NCBI RefSeq assembly: GCF_000419585.1
Contig: NZ_ATTH01000001.1
Span: forward strand, 2,705,001 to 2,769,000
DNA length: 64,000 nt
Direction of reading: 5' to 3'
From: Salisaeta longa DSM 21114
GTDB taxonomy: Bacteria; Bacteroidota; Rhodothermia; Rhodothermales; Salinibacteraceae
Shown: positions 15,400 through 25,864 of the stretch, piece after piece
Layout of the letters: each line of letters starts with the position of its first letter
Position numbering within the stretch: the stretch's first letter is position 1
The notes under the pieces: generated by a model
Told to the model about the DNA's origin: nothing
What the model saw: the letters and a program-made list of their open reading frames with translations, nothing else
Databases searched by the model: none
Position numbers and translations under genes: made by a program

Positions 15400-16476
15400 T
15401 TACGCAAACCGCGTAAGGCGGACGGTGACTTCGCGGGCTTGGGCGGTTTCGTTGCGCCACTGCACCAAGATGGGGCTTTGGTAGCGGCCCTGCACGATGG
15501 TGCCTTCGCCGTTCGCCGGATCTTCGTTGACAAGCAGGTTCACGCGGCGCTTCATCCGCAGGAAGCGCTCGGCCGGAAAGGCCATGCACCGGTCAATGAC
15601 GCGCTCCACGAGCGACTCGCTGAGGCCCAGCGTGTCGAGGACGCGGTTTACGAGACGGACGAGGTCGTACTTCGCGTAGTTCTTCATCTTGTCGGGCACC
15701 GAGCGCGGGTCGCGCAGCGCACTGCGGCCCTTGCGCGCCATGAAGCGCAGCGGATCGCGCAGCACACGCGCCAGATCCTCCTTCATGAGCAGCGTCTCGT
15801 ACTCGTTCACCGTAAGGCCCGCGTGCTGCTCGTCTCGCGGAAGGGCCAGCGTCACGCGTCCTTGCGTGATGTCGTGCGCGGCAATCAGCTCGTGCAGCTC
15901 ATCGAAAACGCCGAGCCGCGGGTCGCGCAAGCTCACCGAGTCAATGGGATGTTGCGAGACGGGCACCGAAATGGTGGTTTCGTGCACCACCTCCTCGGTA
16001 TTGTAGCCAATCACGGTAGCGCGCCGGTTGCGTACCGCCGCATTGTCCTTGTTGATGCCGTCGAGGTCGATGAAGAAGACCGGCCGCTGCGGACTGCTGG
16101 GGTACGTCACGCAATTTTCCAGCCCCGACCCAATAAAGGTAAGGTGCGAGTCGGCGTTGCGGGGTTCGGTTTTGCGCTGCTCCGGACTCAGCTCGGTCCG
16201 GCGGTGCATCTGATCGTGCTGATAGTCGGCGCCGAAGGGGAAGATTTCCTGAAAGGGCTCCAGGAAATCGTGGATGCCGTCGCGGCACTCCAGCCGCTTG
16301 CAAATGGTCTCCTCCAGGAAGCCCGCTGTGGTGTGATGCGAGCAGTACAGCGCGTGTGCGTAGGTCTCCAGGAAACCATCAGCGTGGGCTTCCACGTGCT
16401 TGTTCACATCGATCACGTCGATGCGCTGCTGCGGCTGCAGCTGGAGCGTAAGTGTATGAGGCGCGGTGGTCGTCAT
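15400..16476 (-). CDS. YjbQ/UPF0047-family protein with a long C-terminal extension
   Basis: A 358-residue protein whose first 165 residues match the YjbQ (UPF0047) fold: SHHTTAGFLEE (46-56), ADYQHDQMHRR (83-93), NADSHLTFIGSG (107-118) and FFIDLDG (134-140) followed by RNRRATVIGY. The His residues of the metal/active site are present. YjbQ members are annotated as secondary thiamine-phosphate synthases from complementation data; normal length is about 135-140. Here residues 166-358 add a charged domain with no family I recognise (HETTISVPVSQHP, RSVPDKMKNYAKYDLVRLVN, FLRMKRRVNLLVNE). ATG 16476 is chosen; the frame runs to 16632 but adds low-complexity residues. Function uncertain. Confidence 0.7.
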   Translation of the reverse strand: MTTTAPHTLTLQLQPQQRIDVIDVNKHVEAHADGFLETYAHALYCSHHTTAGFLEETICKRLECRDGIHDFLEPFQEIFPFGADYQHDQMHRRTELSPEQRKTEPRNADSHLTFIGSGLENCVTYPSSPQRPVFFIDLDGINKDNAAVRNRRATVIGYNTEEVVHETTISVPVSQHPIDSVSLRDPRLGVFDELHELIAAHDITQGRVTLALPRDEQHAGLTVNEYETLLMKEDLARVLRDPLRFMARKGRSALRDPRSVPDKMKNYAKYDLVRLVNRVLDTLGLSESLVERVIDRCMAFPAERFLRMKRRVNLLVNEDPANGEGTIVQGRYQSPILVQWRNETAQAREVTVRLTRFA

Positions 16477-16814
16477 GGGTTTGCGGGCTGGCAGCACGGC
16501 CGTTGGAAGTACGCCGGTCGACAGAAAATGGCGTGGAATACCTGCCGACGTAGAAAAATCAGATCCGTCCGATGTACAGGCAATGGTTTGGGCAGTTCCA
16601 CTTGGCATACGCTGTAACCTCTTCGATAGCATCGTAAATTGCGATTCCTCAATGTAACGTATGCGTTGCGCGCCCGCGACCGAAACGTAACAAATCGCCC
16701 CATCGGGTCGCTCCGCACAGAGCAGCGGCAGGAGCGCCGCGGGCGAATCATCGCCTTTGGGTTAGAAGTTGGGAGGGGTGCGCGTAGCCGTTTCGCTTAA
16801 TTCCTCTGCCGTTT
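16477..16814. other. Divergent intergenic region between the YjbQ-like gene and priA
   Basis: About 340 bases separate two divergent genes and must hold both promoters. I see no convincing promoter, hairpin or small gene. A less GC-rich stretch at about 16610-16700 is the likeliest promoter area. Confidence 0.35.
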
Positions 16815-19268
16815 GTGACCGTTAACGTTGCACCGCTTCTCCCCCTGCAAGGCACCTTTACCTACGGCGTGCCCGACGCGCTCACGGCCGACGCCCGCGT
16901 GGGGTGCCGGGTGGTGGTGCCGTTCCGATCGCGCACCATCACCGGCGTCATTGTAGGAGAAGGGCCCGCGCCGGACACGCTCGACTTTGCGGTGAAGCCC
17001 ATCGCCGATGTGCTGGATGACACCCCGGCCGTGTCGGAGGAGCTGTTGCGGCTGACCCGATGGATGGCGCGCTACTACGTGTGCAGCTGGGGCGTTGTGC
17101 TGAAGGCGGCCCTGCCGTCGGGCACCAACGTGCGCACGCAGCGCCGCGTGCGCCGCACCGAGGCGCCGGCGACCGGCTGGACGGGGCACGCGCGGGCCCA
17201 GGCGGTGCTGCGCGACCTGGCGGCGCATCCCGATACTACCGTGCGCGCGCTGCGGCGGCGCGTCAACGAAACGATTCCGCTGGCATTATTCCGGCAACTG
17301 GCCGACGACGGGCTGCTCACGCTCACCACCACGCTGTCCGAGCCCAACGTTACGATACGCACCGAGACGCACCTCCAACTGGCCGAGGCGTACCAAACCG
17401 ACGAGGCGCTTGCCGCGCTCTTGGACGACCTGCGCGGGGCGAAGCAGCAGGCCGTGGTGCGGGCCCTCGCGGCCTGGGAGGCGCCGGCGTTGCCCCTGCG
17501 CACCACCATCATGGAGCGCGCCGATGCGTCGTACAGCACCGTGCGCAACCTGGCCGATAAAGGCGTGGTGGAGCTGGTCGAGCAGCCGGTGCACCGCTCG
17601 GCGCTCGACGCCCTGCCCGCCCCGCCGCCCGCGCCCAATCATACCCTCAACGCACACCAGCAGGCGGCCGTCGAGGCGCTAGCGGATGCTGCAGCGGATG
17701 CGCGCTACGAGACGTTTCTGCTGCACGGCGTTACCGGCAGCGGCAAAACGGAGGTGTACCTGCGCGCCCTCAAGGCCACGCGGGCCGCCGGGCGCACGGC
17801 CATCATCCTTGTGCCCGAAATTGCCCTCACGCCGCAAACGGTGCAGCGCTTTCGGGCGCACGTGGGCGACGACGTGGCGGTGCTGCACTCGCAGATGAGC
17901 GCTGGGGAGCGCTACGACACCTGGCGGGCGCTGCGCGCGGGCCGTCGCTCGGTGGTGATCGGCCCGCGGTCGGCCGTGCTGGCGCCGCTCGACAATCTGG
18001 GCCTGATCGTGGTCGACGAGGAGCATGAGACGTCGTACAAGCAGTTCGATCCGGCCCCGCGCTACCATGCCCGCGACGTGGCCGTCATGCGCGCCCACCA
18101 AAACGACGCCGTGTGCATCCTGGGCTCGGCCACGCCCAGTCTGGAGAGCCACATGAACGCCGAATGGGGCAAGTACACGCGGCTGTCGCTTCCCGAGCGT
18201 GTGCCCAACGCGGCCGGCCGCACGGCACAGCTGCCCCCGGTGCGCGTCATCGATCTGACGAAGGAGCGCAAAAAGCGCACGCTCGACGAGGGCCTTTCGG
18301 CGCCGCTGCGCGAGGCCATCGCGACGCGGCTAGACCGCGACGAGCAGGTCATTGTGCTGCACAACCGCCGCGGCTTTGCGCCGGTGATTGAGTGCGAGGA
18401 TTGCGGCTGGGCGCCGGAGTGCACGGCATGCTCGGTGTCGCTCACGTACCACAAGCACAAGCGCCAGTTGCGCTGTCACTACTGCGGGCGCGCCCAGCGC
18501 ATGCCGGCGCGGTGTCCCACCTGCGGCTCGGAGGCCCTCGCGCGCCTCGGGCAGGGCACACAGCGCATCGAAGAGGCCCTCAAACGCCACTTTCCGGCGG
18601 CTACGGTGCTGCGCATGGACCGCGACACCACGAGCGGTAAGCACGGCCACCACCAAATCCTGGAAGCCTTTCGCACCGGCGGCGACATTTTGCTGGGTAC
18701 GCAGATGATTGCCAAGGGGCTCGACTTTCCGCGCGTTACGCTGGTGGGCATTGTGGATGCCGATGTGGGCCTGCGCTTCCCCGACTTCCGGGCCGAGGAG
18801 ACGACGTTTCAGCTGCTCACGCAGGTGGCGGGCCGCGCGGGCCGCGCCGAACGGGCCGGAGAGGTCCTGCTTCAAACGCGCACGCCCAAGCACGTGGCCA
18901 TCCAATGCGCCCAGGCGCACGACTACGAGGCCTTTGCGGCGCACGCCCTGCAGGAGCGGCAGCAATTCAACTACCCCCCGTTTGGATCGGTGGCCAGCGT
19001 TGAGGTGCGGGGGCCGCGCGAGCAGCGGGTGGAGCGCTTGGCCAACACGTGGGTTGATGCCCTCTGCACCCACGAGGCCATTACCGTTTTGGGCCCCGAG
19101 CCCGCGTTTATCCAGCGCGTCAAGCGCCAACACCGCTACCGTATCATCCTAAAGGCGCGGCGCCACCCTCCGCTGCAGCAGGCCTTGCAACAGGCCCGCG
19201 ACGCCTGCGGGGCGCCCGGCAACGGATACCACGTAAGCATCGACGTGGATGCGTACAACCTGCTATAA
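16815..19268 (+). CDS. priA: Primosomal protein N' (replication restart helicase)
   Basis: An 817-residue superfamily 2 helicase that reloads the replisome at stalled forks. The N-terminal 3'-DNA-binding domain (APLLPLQGTFTYGVPD) is followed by the helicase core with Walker A GVTGSGKTEVY (about residues 304-315), DEEHETSYKQ (about 400) and GSATPSLES. A two-zinc insertion follows, with CEDCGWAPECTACS and CHYCGRAQRMPARCPTCGS (about 527-575). The C-terminal helicase motifs include GTQMIAKGLDFPRVTLV and QVAGRAGRAERAG. The start is GTG at 16815; no ATG lies near. Complete and normal in length. Confidence 0.95.
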   Translation: MTVNVAPLLPLQGTFTYGVPDALTADARVGCRVVVPFRSRTITGVIVGEGPAPDTLDFAVKPIADVLDDTPAVSEELLRLTRWMARYYVCSWGVVLKAALPSGTNVRTQRRVRRTEAPATGWTGHARAQAVLRDLAAHPDTTVRALRRRVNETIPLALFRQLADDGLLTLTTTLSEPNVTIRTETHLQLAEAYQTDEALAALLDDLRGAKQQAVVRALAAWEAPALPLRTTIMERADASYSTVRNLADKGVVELVEQPVHRSALDALPAPPPAPNHTLNAHQQAAVEALADAAADARYETFLLHGVTGSGKTEVYLRALKATRAAGRTAIILVPEIALTPQTVQRFRAHVGDDVAVLHSQMSAGERYDTWRALRAGRRSVVIGPRSAVLAPLDNLGLIVVDEEHETSYKQFDPAPRYHARDVAVMRAHQNDAVCILGSATPSLESHMNAEWGKYTRLSLPERVPNAAGRTAQLPPVRVIDLTKERKKRTLDEGLSAPLREAIATRLDRDEQVIVLHNRRGFAPVIECEDCGWAPECTACSVSLTYHKHKRQLRCHYCGRAQRMPARCPTCGSEALARLGQGTQRIEEALKRHFPAATVLRMDRDTTSGKHGHHQILEAFRTGGDILLGTQMIAKGLDFPRVTLVGIVDADVGLRFPDFRAEETTFQLLTQVAGRAGRAERAGEVLLQTRTPKHVAIQCAQAHDYEAFAAHALQERQQFNYPPFGSVASVEVRGPREQRVERLANTWVDALCTHEAITVLGPEPAFIQRVKRQHRYRIILKARRHPPLQQALQQARDACGAPGNGYHVSIDVDAYNLL

Positions 19269-19347
19269 CCGGCGATCTTTGCGGCCGCGCCCCGCGTATA
19301 CTAATCCACCGCCTGCCTCCGTTACACCCACCCGAGGCACTCGATCG

Positions 19348-19983
19348 ATGGCTCGCCACGCAGTCTCTTCCCGGATGCCGGACACGCCCAGCGACGAAGC
19401 GCTGGTAGCTGCTTACCTCGACGAGGCCGATGACCAGGCCTTTCGTCAGCTGGTGGAGCGGTACCAGAATCAAATTTTTGGATACATCATGGGCATGGTG
19501 AAAAACCGCGCCGTGGCCAACGACCTGTTTCAGGAGACGTTTGTGCGCGTCATCGACGCCATGAACGGCCGCCGCGGGTCGTACAACCGCCAGGGCCAGT
19601 GGAAGAGCTGGGTGATGCGCATTGCCCACAACACCACCATCGACCACCTGCGCAAGCAGAAAAAGTGGGCGGATGTTGACGACCGCGCCCCCGACGAGCG
19701 ATCCTTCTGGGATACCCTCGAAACGGATGAGCCCGCGGCCGATGAAGCCCTGCACCGGAGGCAGCAGCGCGAGCTATTGGATGCGTACATCCAAGACCTA
19801 GCCCCCGAGCAACGCGAAGTGCTCCTGCTGCGCCAGGAAACCGACCTGACGTTCCGGGAGATTGCCGAGCTGACCGACGTGTCGATCAATACGGCGCTGG
19901 GCCGCATGCGCTATGCGCTGAAGAACCTCCGGAAAATGATTGAAGGAGCGGGCCAGTCTTCGCTGGCCGGGCGCCTAGACTAA
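19348..19983 (+). CDS. ECF-type RNA polymerase sigma factor
   Basis: A 211-residue sigma-70 family protein with region 2 (AFRQLVERYQNQIFGYIMGM through DLFQETFVRVIDAM and SWVMRIAHNTTIDHLRKQKK) and region 4 (LAPEQREVLLLRQETDLTFR, EIAELTDVSINTALGRMRYA). It lacks regions 1 and 3, as expected for the ECF group. ATG 19348 is chosen; the open frame begins at 19249 inside priA. The next two genes follow at 27 and 12 bases and encode a membrane protein that looks like an anti-sigma factor and a secreted coiled-coil protein, suggesting one regulatory operon, probably for envelope stress. Confidence 0.9.
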   Translation: MARHAVSSRMPDTPSDEALVAAYLDEADDQAFRQLVERYQNQIFGYIMGMVKNRAVANDLFQETFVRVIDAMNGRRGSYNRQGQWKSWVMRIAHNTTIDHLRKQKKWADVDDRAPDERSFWDTLETDEPAADEALHRRQQRELLDAYIQDLAPEQREVLLLRQETDLTFREIAELTDVSINTALGRMRYALKNLRKMIEGAGQSSLAGRLD

Positions 19984-20010
19984 CTACTTTTGGATTGGCT
20001 ACATGACGTG

Positions 20011-20547
20011 ATGGAAAAAGAGCTACAACTGCTTCCCATATTGTACAACGAGACGGCCTGCCCCGAGGCCCTGGCCAATGCGCTAGCCGACGATCCGGCC
20101 CTGCGGGCGCGCTACGAGGCGATGCAGGAGACGAAAGCCCATCTGGATGCCGTGCGCGGACAGCACCGCCCGGCGCCGTCGGTGGTCGATGACGTAGTGG
20201 CGCGTGCCGGGGCGGTTGCGCGCGACCGGCAGGCGGCGGCGCGTCGTGCACGGCCCGCAACCGAGCGCGCCCGGCCTCGTCGTCATCGCTGGATGCGCGC
20301 CACGGTGGCGGCAACGGCCCTGGCCCTGCTGCTTGGCGTAGGCTGGTGGCAATGGGAGACGGAGGCGCCGCCTGCGAGAATGACCGCCAGTACGCCGCCC
20401 GCCCCAGCCACTGAGGCTTCGCTTCCGGCCTGGGACACCAGCGGCGAGGTGCAGCGCCTCTACCACCAGGCGCAACAGCTTGAGCGTCGCAGTCGCGCCG
20501 CCGCGTGGGCCCCGTTTCAGCCTGCCATGCAGCCGACGACGCCGTAA
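20011..20547 (+). CDS. Putative membrane-anchored anti-sigma factor
   Basis: A 178-residue protein with a cytoplasmic helical N-terminus (LANALADDPALRARYEAMQE), a strongly basic Arg/Ala linker, one transmembrane segment at about 93-114 (MRATVAATALALLLGVGW) and a short Pro/Ala-rich periplasmic tail ending in QRLYHQAQQLERRSRAA. This topology directly downstream of an ECF sigma gene is that of an anti-sigma factor, but the ZAS HxxxCxxC motif is absent, so the assignment rests on context. ATG 20011 is preferred over the TTG at 19990. Confidence 0.6.
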   Translation: MEKELQLLPILYNETACPEALANALADDPALRARYEAMQETKAHLDAVRGQHRPAPSVVDDVVARAGAVARDRQAAARRARPATERARPRRHRWMRATVAATALALLLGVGWWQWETEAPPARMTASTPPAPATEASLPAWDTSGEVQRLYHQAQQLERRSRAAAWAPFQPAMQPTTP

Positions 20548-20559
20548 CTGTTGTACCTC

Positions 20560-21327
20560 ATGATGAAGCTTTCTGCTATGTCGATCTTCTCGTCTACTGT
20601 GCAGCGTACGGCTACGCTCGTGGCATTGTGCGTGGCCCTCTCCACCACCGCGTACGCACAATCGTCGGCCCCAAACGTGCGCACGCTCACCATCCAGAAC
20701 GGGGTGGTGTACGTTGACGGCCGCGCGGTGTCGAGCGCGCTGCTGCCCGACTCGCTCAACATTCAGGGCATCGAGGCCCACTACCAGTTTGTCGGCATCC
20801 AGCAGCCGGTGGTCGAGCTCGACGGCCGCCTGTATGCCGTAGGCAGCCGCCTCATTCCAGTCACCGAAGCCCAGGTGCGGGCGCACGAGGCCGCCGTCAT
20901 CGTGCGTTCGCCGCGGCCATCGATGGTGGAGCGGGCCGTGGCCCCGCGCAGCGTGGGCACCAACGCCCAGCAATCGTATCTGCAGGCCATGCAGCGCAAG
21001 AGCCAGACGCTCTACCAACAGCTGTTGCGTGAACGGAGCCTGGAGGCCCAGGCGCTGGAATACGCACGCGCCATTCGCCTGATGGCCCCAAGTCCTACCC
21101 GGGCTCAGCAGATCGACTCGCTGCGCGCGATGCTACGGGACATCTTCGCCCTGAAGCAGGCGAACCGCCGCCGCGAGATCGAGCAGATCCAGCAGCAACT
21201 GGCCGAGTTGCAGCGCCAGCTACAGCGCCGCGAAGCCATGAAGGAGGCGATGATTGACCATCGCCTGGAGCAGCTGTTGGGCCCTGTGTACAACGCGCCC
21301 GACGCGCCGCCACGTGAGCGCCGATAA
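20560..21327 (+). CDS. Secreted protein with C-terminal coiled coil
   Basis: A 255-residue protein with a signal peptide ending TTAYAQ. The mature part begins with beta-rich sequence (VRTLTIQNGVVYVDGRAV, HYQFVGIQQPVVELDGRLYA), then from about residue 130 becomes a long, highly charged coiled coil with many Gln/Arg/Leu (RREIEQIQQQLAELQRQLQR). It ends with a basic tail. Family unknown. It lies 12 bases after the putative anti-sigma gene and probably senses or titrates something in the periplasm for that system; this is inference from position only. Two ATGs (20560, 20563) are possible; a signal-like start supports either. Confidence 0.6.
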   Translation: MMKLSAMSIFSSTVQRTATLVALCVALSTTAYAQSSAPNVRTLTIQNGVVYVDGRAVSSALLPDSLNIQGIEAHYQFVGIQQPVVELDGRLYAVGSRLIPVTEAQVRAHEAAVIVRSPRPSMVERAVAPRSVGTNAQQSYLQAMQRKSQTLYQQLLRERSLEAQALEYARAIRLMAPSPTRAQQIDSLRAMLRDIFALKQANRRREIEQIQQQLAELQRQLQRREAMKEAMIDHRLEQLLGPVYNAPDAPPRERR

Positions 21328-21383
21328 ACCGCGCGTCGAGGGTTCGGCCACTCGGCTTAGTTTACACAAAAAGCAGTCTCCTT

Positions 21384-21524
21384 GTCATCGCGAGGAACGA
21401 CCGTAGGGAGTGACGTGGCAATCTCCATGTGCGAAGGTAAACGATCGATTGCGGAGAGTGCCCCTCCAGGATGACCTTGCGCCCTCCGTTCCAGGTTAAC
21501 CTAACGCCTCCCTTCCAGGAAGAC
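21384..21524. repeat. Cluster of dispersed intergenic repeats
   Basis: Bases 21384-21426 match the widespread non-coding repeat that begins GTCATCGCGAGGAACGA and ends GTGACGTGGCAATCTCC, seen in intergenic regions of many bacteria. Three degenerate copies of a second unit follow, best read on the minus strand as GTCATCCTGGAGGGG: at 21461-21475 (GTCATCCTGGAGGGG), 21482-21500 (GTTAACCTGGAACGGAGGG) and 21507-21524 (GTCTTCCTGGAAGGGAGG). They fill the gap between the secreted coiled-coil gene and the thiC riboswitch. No open frame is present. Confidence 0.55.
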
Positions 21525-21592
21525 CAAAAGGCGCACGGCAGCGCAGACGCCGGTTGTATTTGCGCGGGTGCCGCGTTAGCTTGAGGTCATGC

Positions 21593-23728
<2,136 letters not shown>

Positions 23729-23779
23729 CCCGCGCCCTTTCCGCGCGGAACTGCATCGCACAGCGCAGTGCCATCCAAC

Positions 23780-23811
23780 GGGCCGTCAACGTCTCCGGGC
23801 GTTGGCGGCCC
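23780..23811. terminator. Stem-loop between convergent thiC and purF
   Basis: GGGCCGTCAACG (23780-23791) pairs with CGTTGGCGGCCC (23800-23811) through one G-T pair, with an eight-base loop. It lies between two converging genes, the place for a bidirectional terminator, but no T-run follows on either strand. Confidence 0.5.
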
Positions 23812-23826
23812 GCGGGGTTGAGTGCG

Positions 23827-25332
23827 CTACACCTGCCACTCGTTTTCCTCCTTCGCCGCGTCTTTGTTGACGGGCACCGGGTAGTTGTCGGTAAAGCAGG
23901 CGCTGCAATAGCCCATCTCCGACTTGTTGGCGCCTTGTACGGCGCGCATCAGGCCCTCGGGCGAGAGATAGGCCAGCGAGTCGACGCCCAGCCAGTCGCC
24001 CATCTCCTCGACGCTGTCAAACTGATTGGCCAGCAGCTCGTCCTTGCTCGGGAAGTCCATGCCGTAGAAGCACGGGCTGATAACCGGCGGGGCCGACACG
24101 CGAAAATGCACGCTCTTTGCGCCCGCGTCGCGCAGCATGTCGATGAGGTAGCGGGCGGTGGTGCCACGCACAATCGAGTCGTCGAGCACGATGACGGTGC
24201 GATCCTTCAGCAAGCCCTCGACGGTGTTAAACTTGAGGCGCACCTTCATCTCGCGCCGGTCTTGGCCCGGGGCAATGAAGGTGCGGCCCACGTAATGATT
24301 GCGGATCAGTCCCAGCTCGAAGCGGCAGCGATAGCCCATGTTCTGGCACTCGGTGGCGTAGCCCAGCGTGGCGGTGTTGGCCGAGTCGGGCACCGGAATG
24401 ACGATCGGGGTCTTCTCATCGTCGCCCACCTCGGGCACCGGCGCTTCCTTGGCGAGCTCTACGCCCAGGCGCCGCCGCACCTTATCGACCATTTCCCCAA
24501 AGATTTTGGAGTCGGGCCGCGAGAAATACACGTACTCGAACACGCACTGGCTGATGCCAAACTTGTTGGGCAGCTCGTAGCTCGTGAAGGAGCCGCCGTT
24601 TGCGCAGCCCTCGCGGTCGATGACGAGCACCTCGCCGGGCGCAATGTCGCGCACGTACTCGGCCCCGATCATGTCGAAGGCGCACGTTTCGCTGGCCACG
24701 CAGTACGCCGCGCCGCCGGGCTGGTCGGGCGCGCCGATGCGGCCCAGGGCAAGCGGACGAAAGCCGTTGGGGTCGCGCACCGCAATGAGCTGCTCGTCGG
24801 TGAGGAGCACGAGCGAGTAGGCGCCCTCAATTTGCATGAGCGCGTCGATGATCTGGTCGAGATGGTTCTGCCGACGGCTCTGGGCCGCCAGATGCAAGAT
24901 CAGCTCGCTATCGCTGGTGGTTTGGAAGAGGGTGCCGCGTTCGCTGAAGCTCGTACGCAGCTCGCGGGCGTTCGAGAGGTTGCCGTTGTGCGCGAGGGCC
25001 AGGTTGCCGCGCCGGTGGTGCACCACGAAGGGCTGAATGTTGGCCCGGTTGGCCGCAGCGCCGCTCGTCGAGTAGCGGTTGTGGCCGATGGCCGCGTCGC
25101 CCAGCAGCTTTTCGTCGAACAGCCCCGGATCGTCGAACGCGTCCAGCACGAGGCCAAAATCTTTGTGCACCGGCATTACCGGCTGTTCGTGCTGCTCATC
25201 GAAGGTGGAGGTGACGATGCCCGAGGATTCTTGGCCGCGGTGTTGCAGGGCATGCAGGCCATAGTAGGTGTGGCGGGCGGCCTCCGGATCGTTGAACGTG
25301 CCGAAGATGCCGCAGTGGTCTTTAACGCTCAT
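23827..25332 (-). CDS. purF: Amidophosphoribosyltransferase
   Basis: First committed enzyme of purine synthesis: transfers ammonia from glutamine to PRPP. 501 residues. The N-terminal glutaminase begins after a short propeptide, MSVKDHCGIFGTF, so Cys7 is the mature N-terminal nucleophile after processing. YYGLHALQHRGQESSGI, GHNRYST and NGNLSN are glutaminase blocks. The C-terminal phosphoribosyltransferase has VIVLDDSIVRGTTARYLIDM, the PRPP-binding loop, and SAPPVISPCFYGMDFPS with a Cys found in Fe-S-bearing PurF enzymes. No fusion or break seen. Convergent with thiC across a stem-loop. Confidence 0.96.
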   Translation of the reverse strand: MSVKDHCGIFGTFNDPEAARHTYYGLHALQHRGQESSGIVTSTFDEQHEQPVMPVHKDFGLVLDAFDDPGLFDEKLLGDAAIGHNRYSTSGAAANRANIQPFVVHHRRGNLALAHNGNLSNARELRTSFSERGTLFQTTSDSELILHLAAQSRRQNHLDQIIDALMQIEGAYSLVLLTDEQLIAVRDPNGFRPLALGRIGAPDQPGGAAYCVASETCAFDMIGAEYVRDIAPGEVLVIDREGCANGGSFTSYELPNKFGISQCVFEYVYFSRPDSKIFGEMVDKVRRRLGVELAKEAPVPEVGDDEKTPIVIPVPDSANTATLGYATECQNMGYRCRFELGLIRNHYVGRTFIAPGQDRREMKVRLKFNTVEGLLKDRTVIVLDDSIVRGTTARYLIDMLRDAGAKSVHFRVSAPPVISPCFYGMDFPSKDELLANQFDSVEEMGDWLGVDSLAYLSPEGLMRAVQGANKSEMGYCSACFTDNYPVPVNKDAAKEENEWQV

Positions 25333-25428
25333 GGAGCAGCAGGAATGACCGGACAGACAAGAGACGCTCCGTGAACCGCGGGCCGCGGCGGATTGATCCA
25401 GCCCGGTGGCGAATCCAAGCGCCCGGCG

Positions 25429-25836
25429 CTACAGCAGAATGATGCCCACGCCCAGGGCAATGCCTACCGCATCGGCCACCAGGTCGCGGCGGCTAAAGTG
25501 CCGCGTTGTGCCCCAGCGCCAGTCGTACACCTCCTTGGCCACGCCCACGGCGCCGGCCGTGCCTACGGAAAGCGGAAGCGCGTCGCCGCGCGTCCAGTGG
25601 GCCTTCTGTACGAGCACGTACTGCGTGGAGAGGGTCCACAGCGTGCTAAACGCCACGTGCTTGGCCTTGTCGCGCGCCCACCAGCGGTCGGCGGCAGGCG
25701 TAAGCGCCGGACGCACCGACAGCCCGCGAGGTGTCGCGCGTGCAGGCGCCCCCGAGCGCTGGCCCATCGCCGCAGGGGCGCAGCCGCCCGTGGCCAGGAC
25801 AATCGCGAGAAGGGCATGCAGGAACGCAATGCGCAT
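25429..25836 (-). CDS. YfiM/DUF2279-type lipoprotein
   Basis: A 135-residue putative lipoprotein: signal peptide with lipobox ATGGC (Cys19), then a YfiM-like core. The core is recognised by ARDKAKHVAFSTLWT, a hydrophobic turn, GVAKEVYDWRWG and FSRRDLVADAVGIALGVGI. These KAKH, KEvyD and DLvaDa motifs are characteristic of YfiM/DUF2279, small membrane-associated proteins with no known activity. It lies upstream of purF on the same strand with about 96 bases between, and 28 bases after the transporter gene, suggesting it follows that gene in an operon. Confidence 0.72.
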   Translation of the reverse strand: MRIAFLHALLAIVLATGGCAPAAMGQRSGAPARATPRGLSVRPALTPAADRWWARDKAKHVAFSTLWTLSTQYVLVQKAHWTRGDALPLSVGTAGAVGVAKEVYDWRWGTTRHFSRRDLVADAVGIALGVGIILL

Positions 25837-25864
25837 AATAGCGGGTGAGCCCGTGGGGGCTCGA

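Noticed and set aside
23818-25374. A 518-codon open frame on the plus strand
   Set aside because: It is antisense to purF, which has intact catalytic motifs; the plus translation has no recognisable domain.
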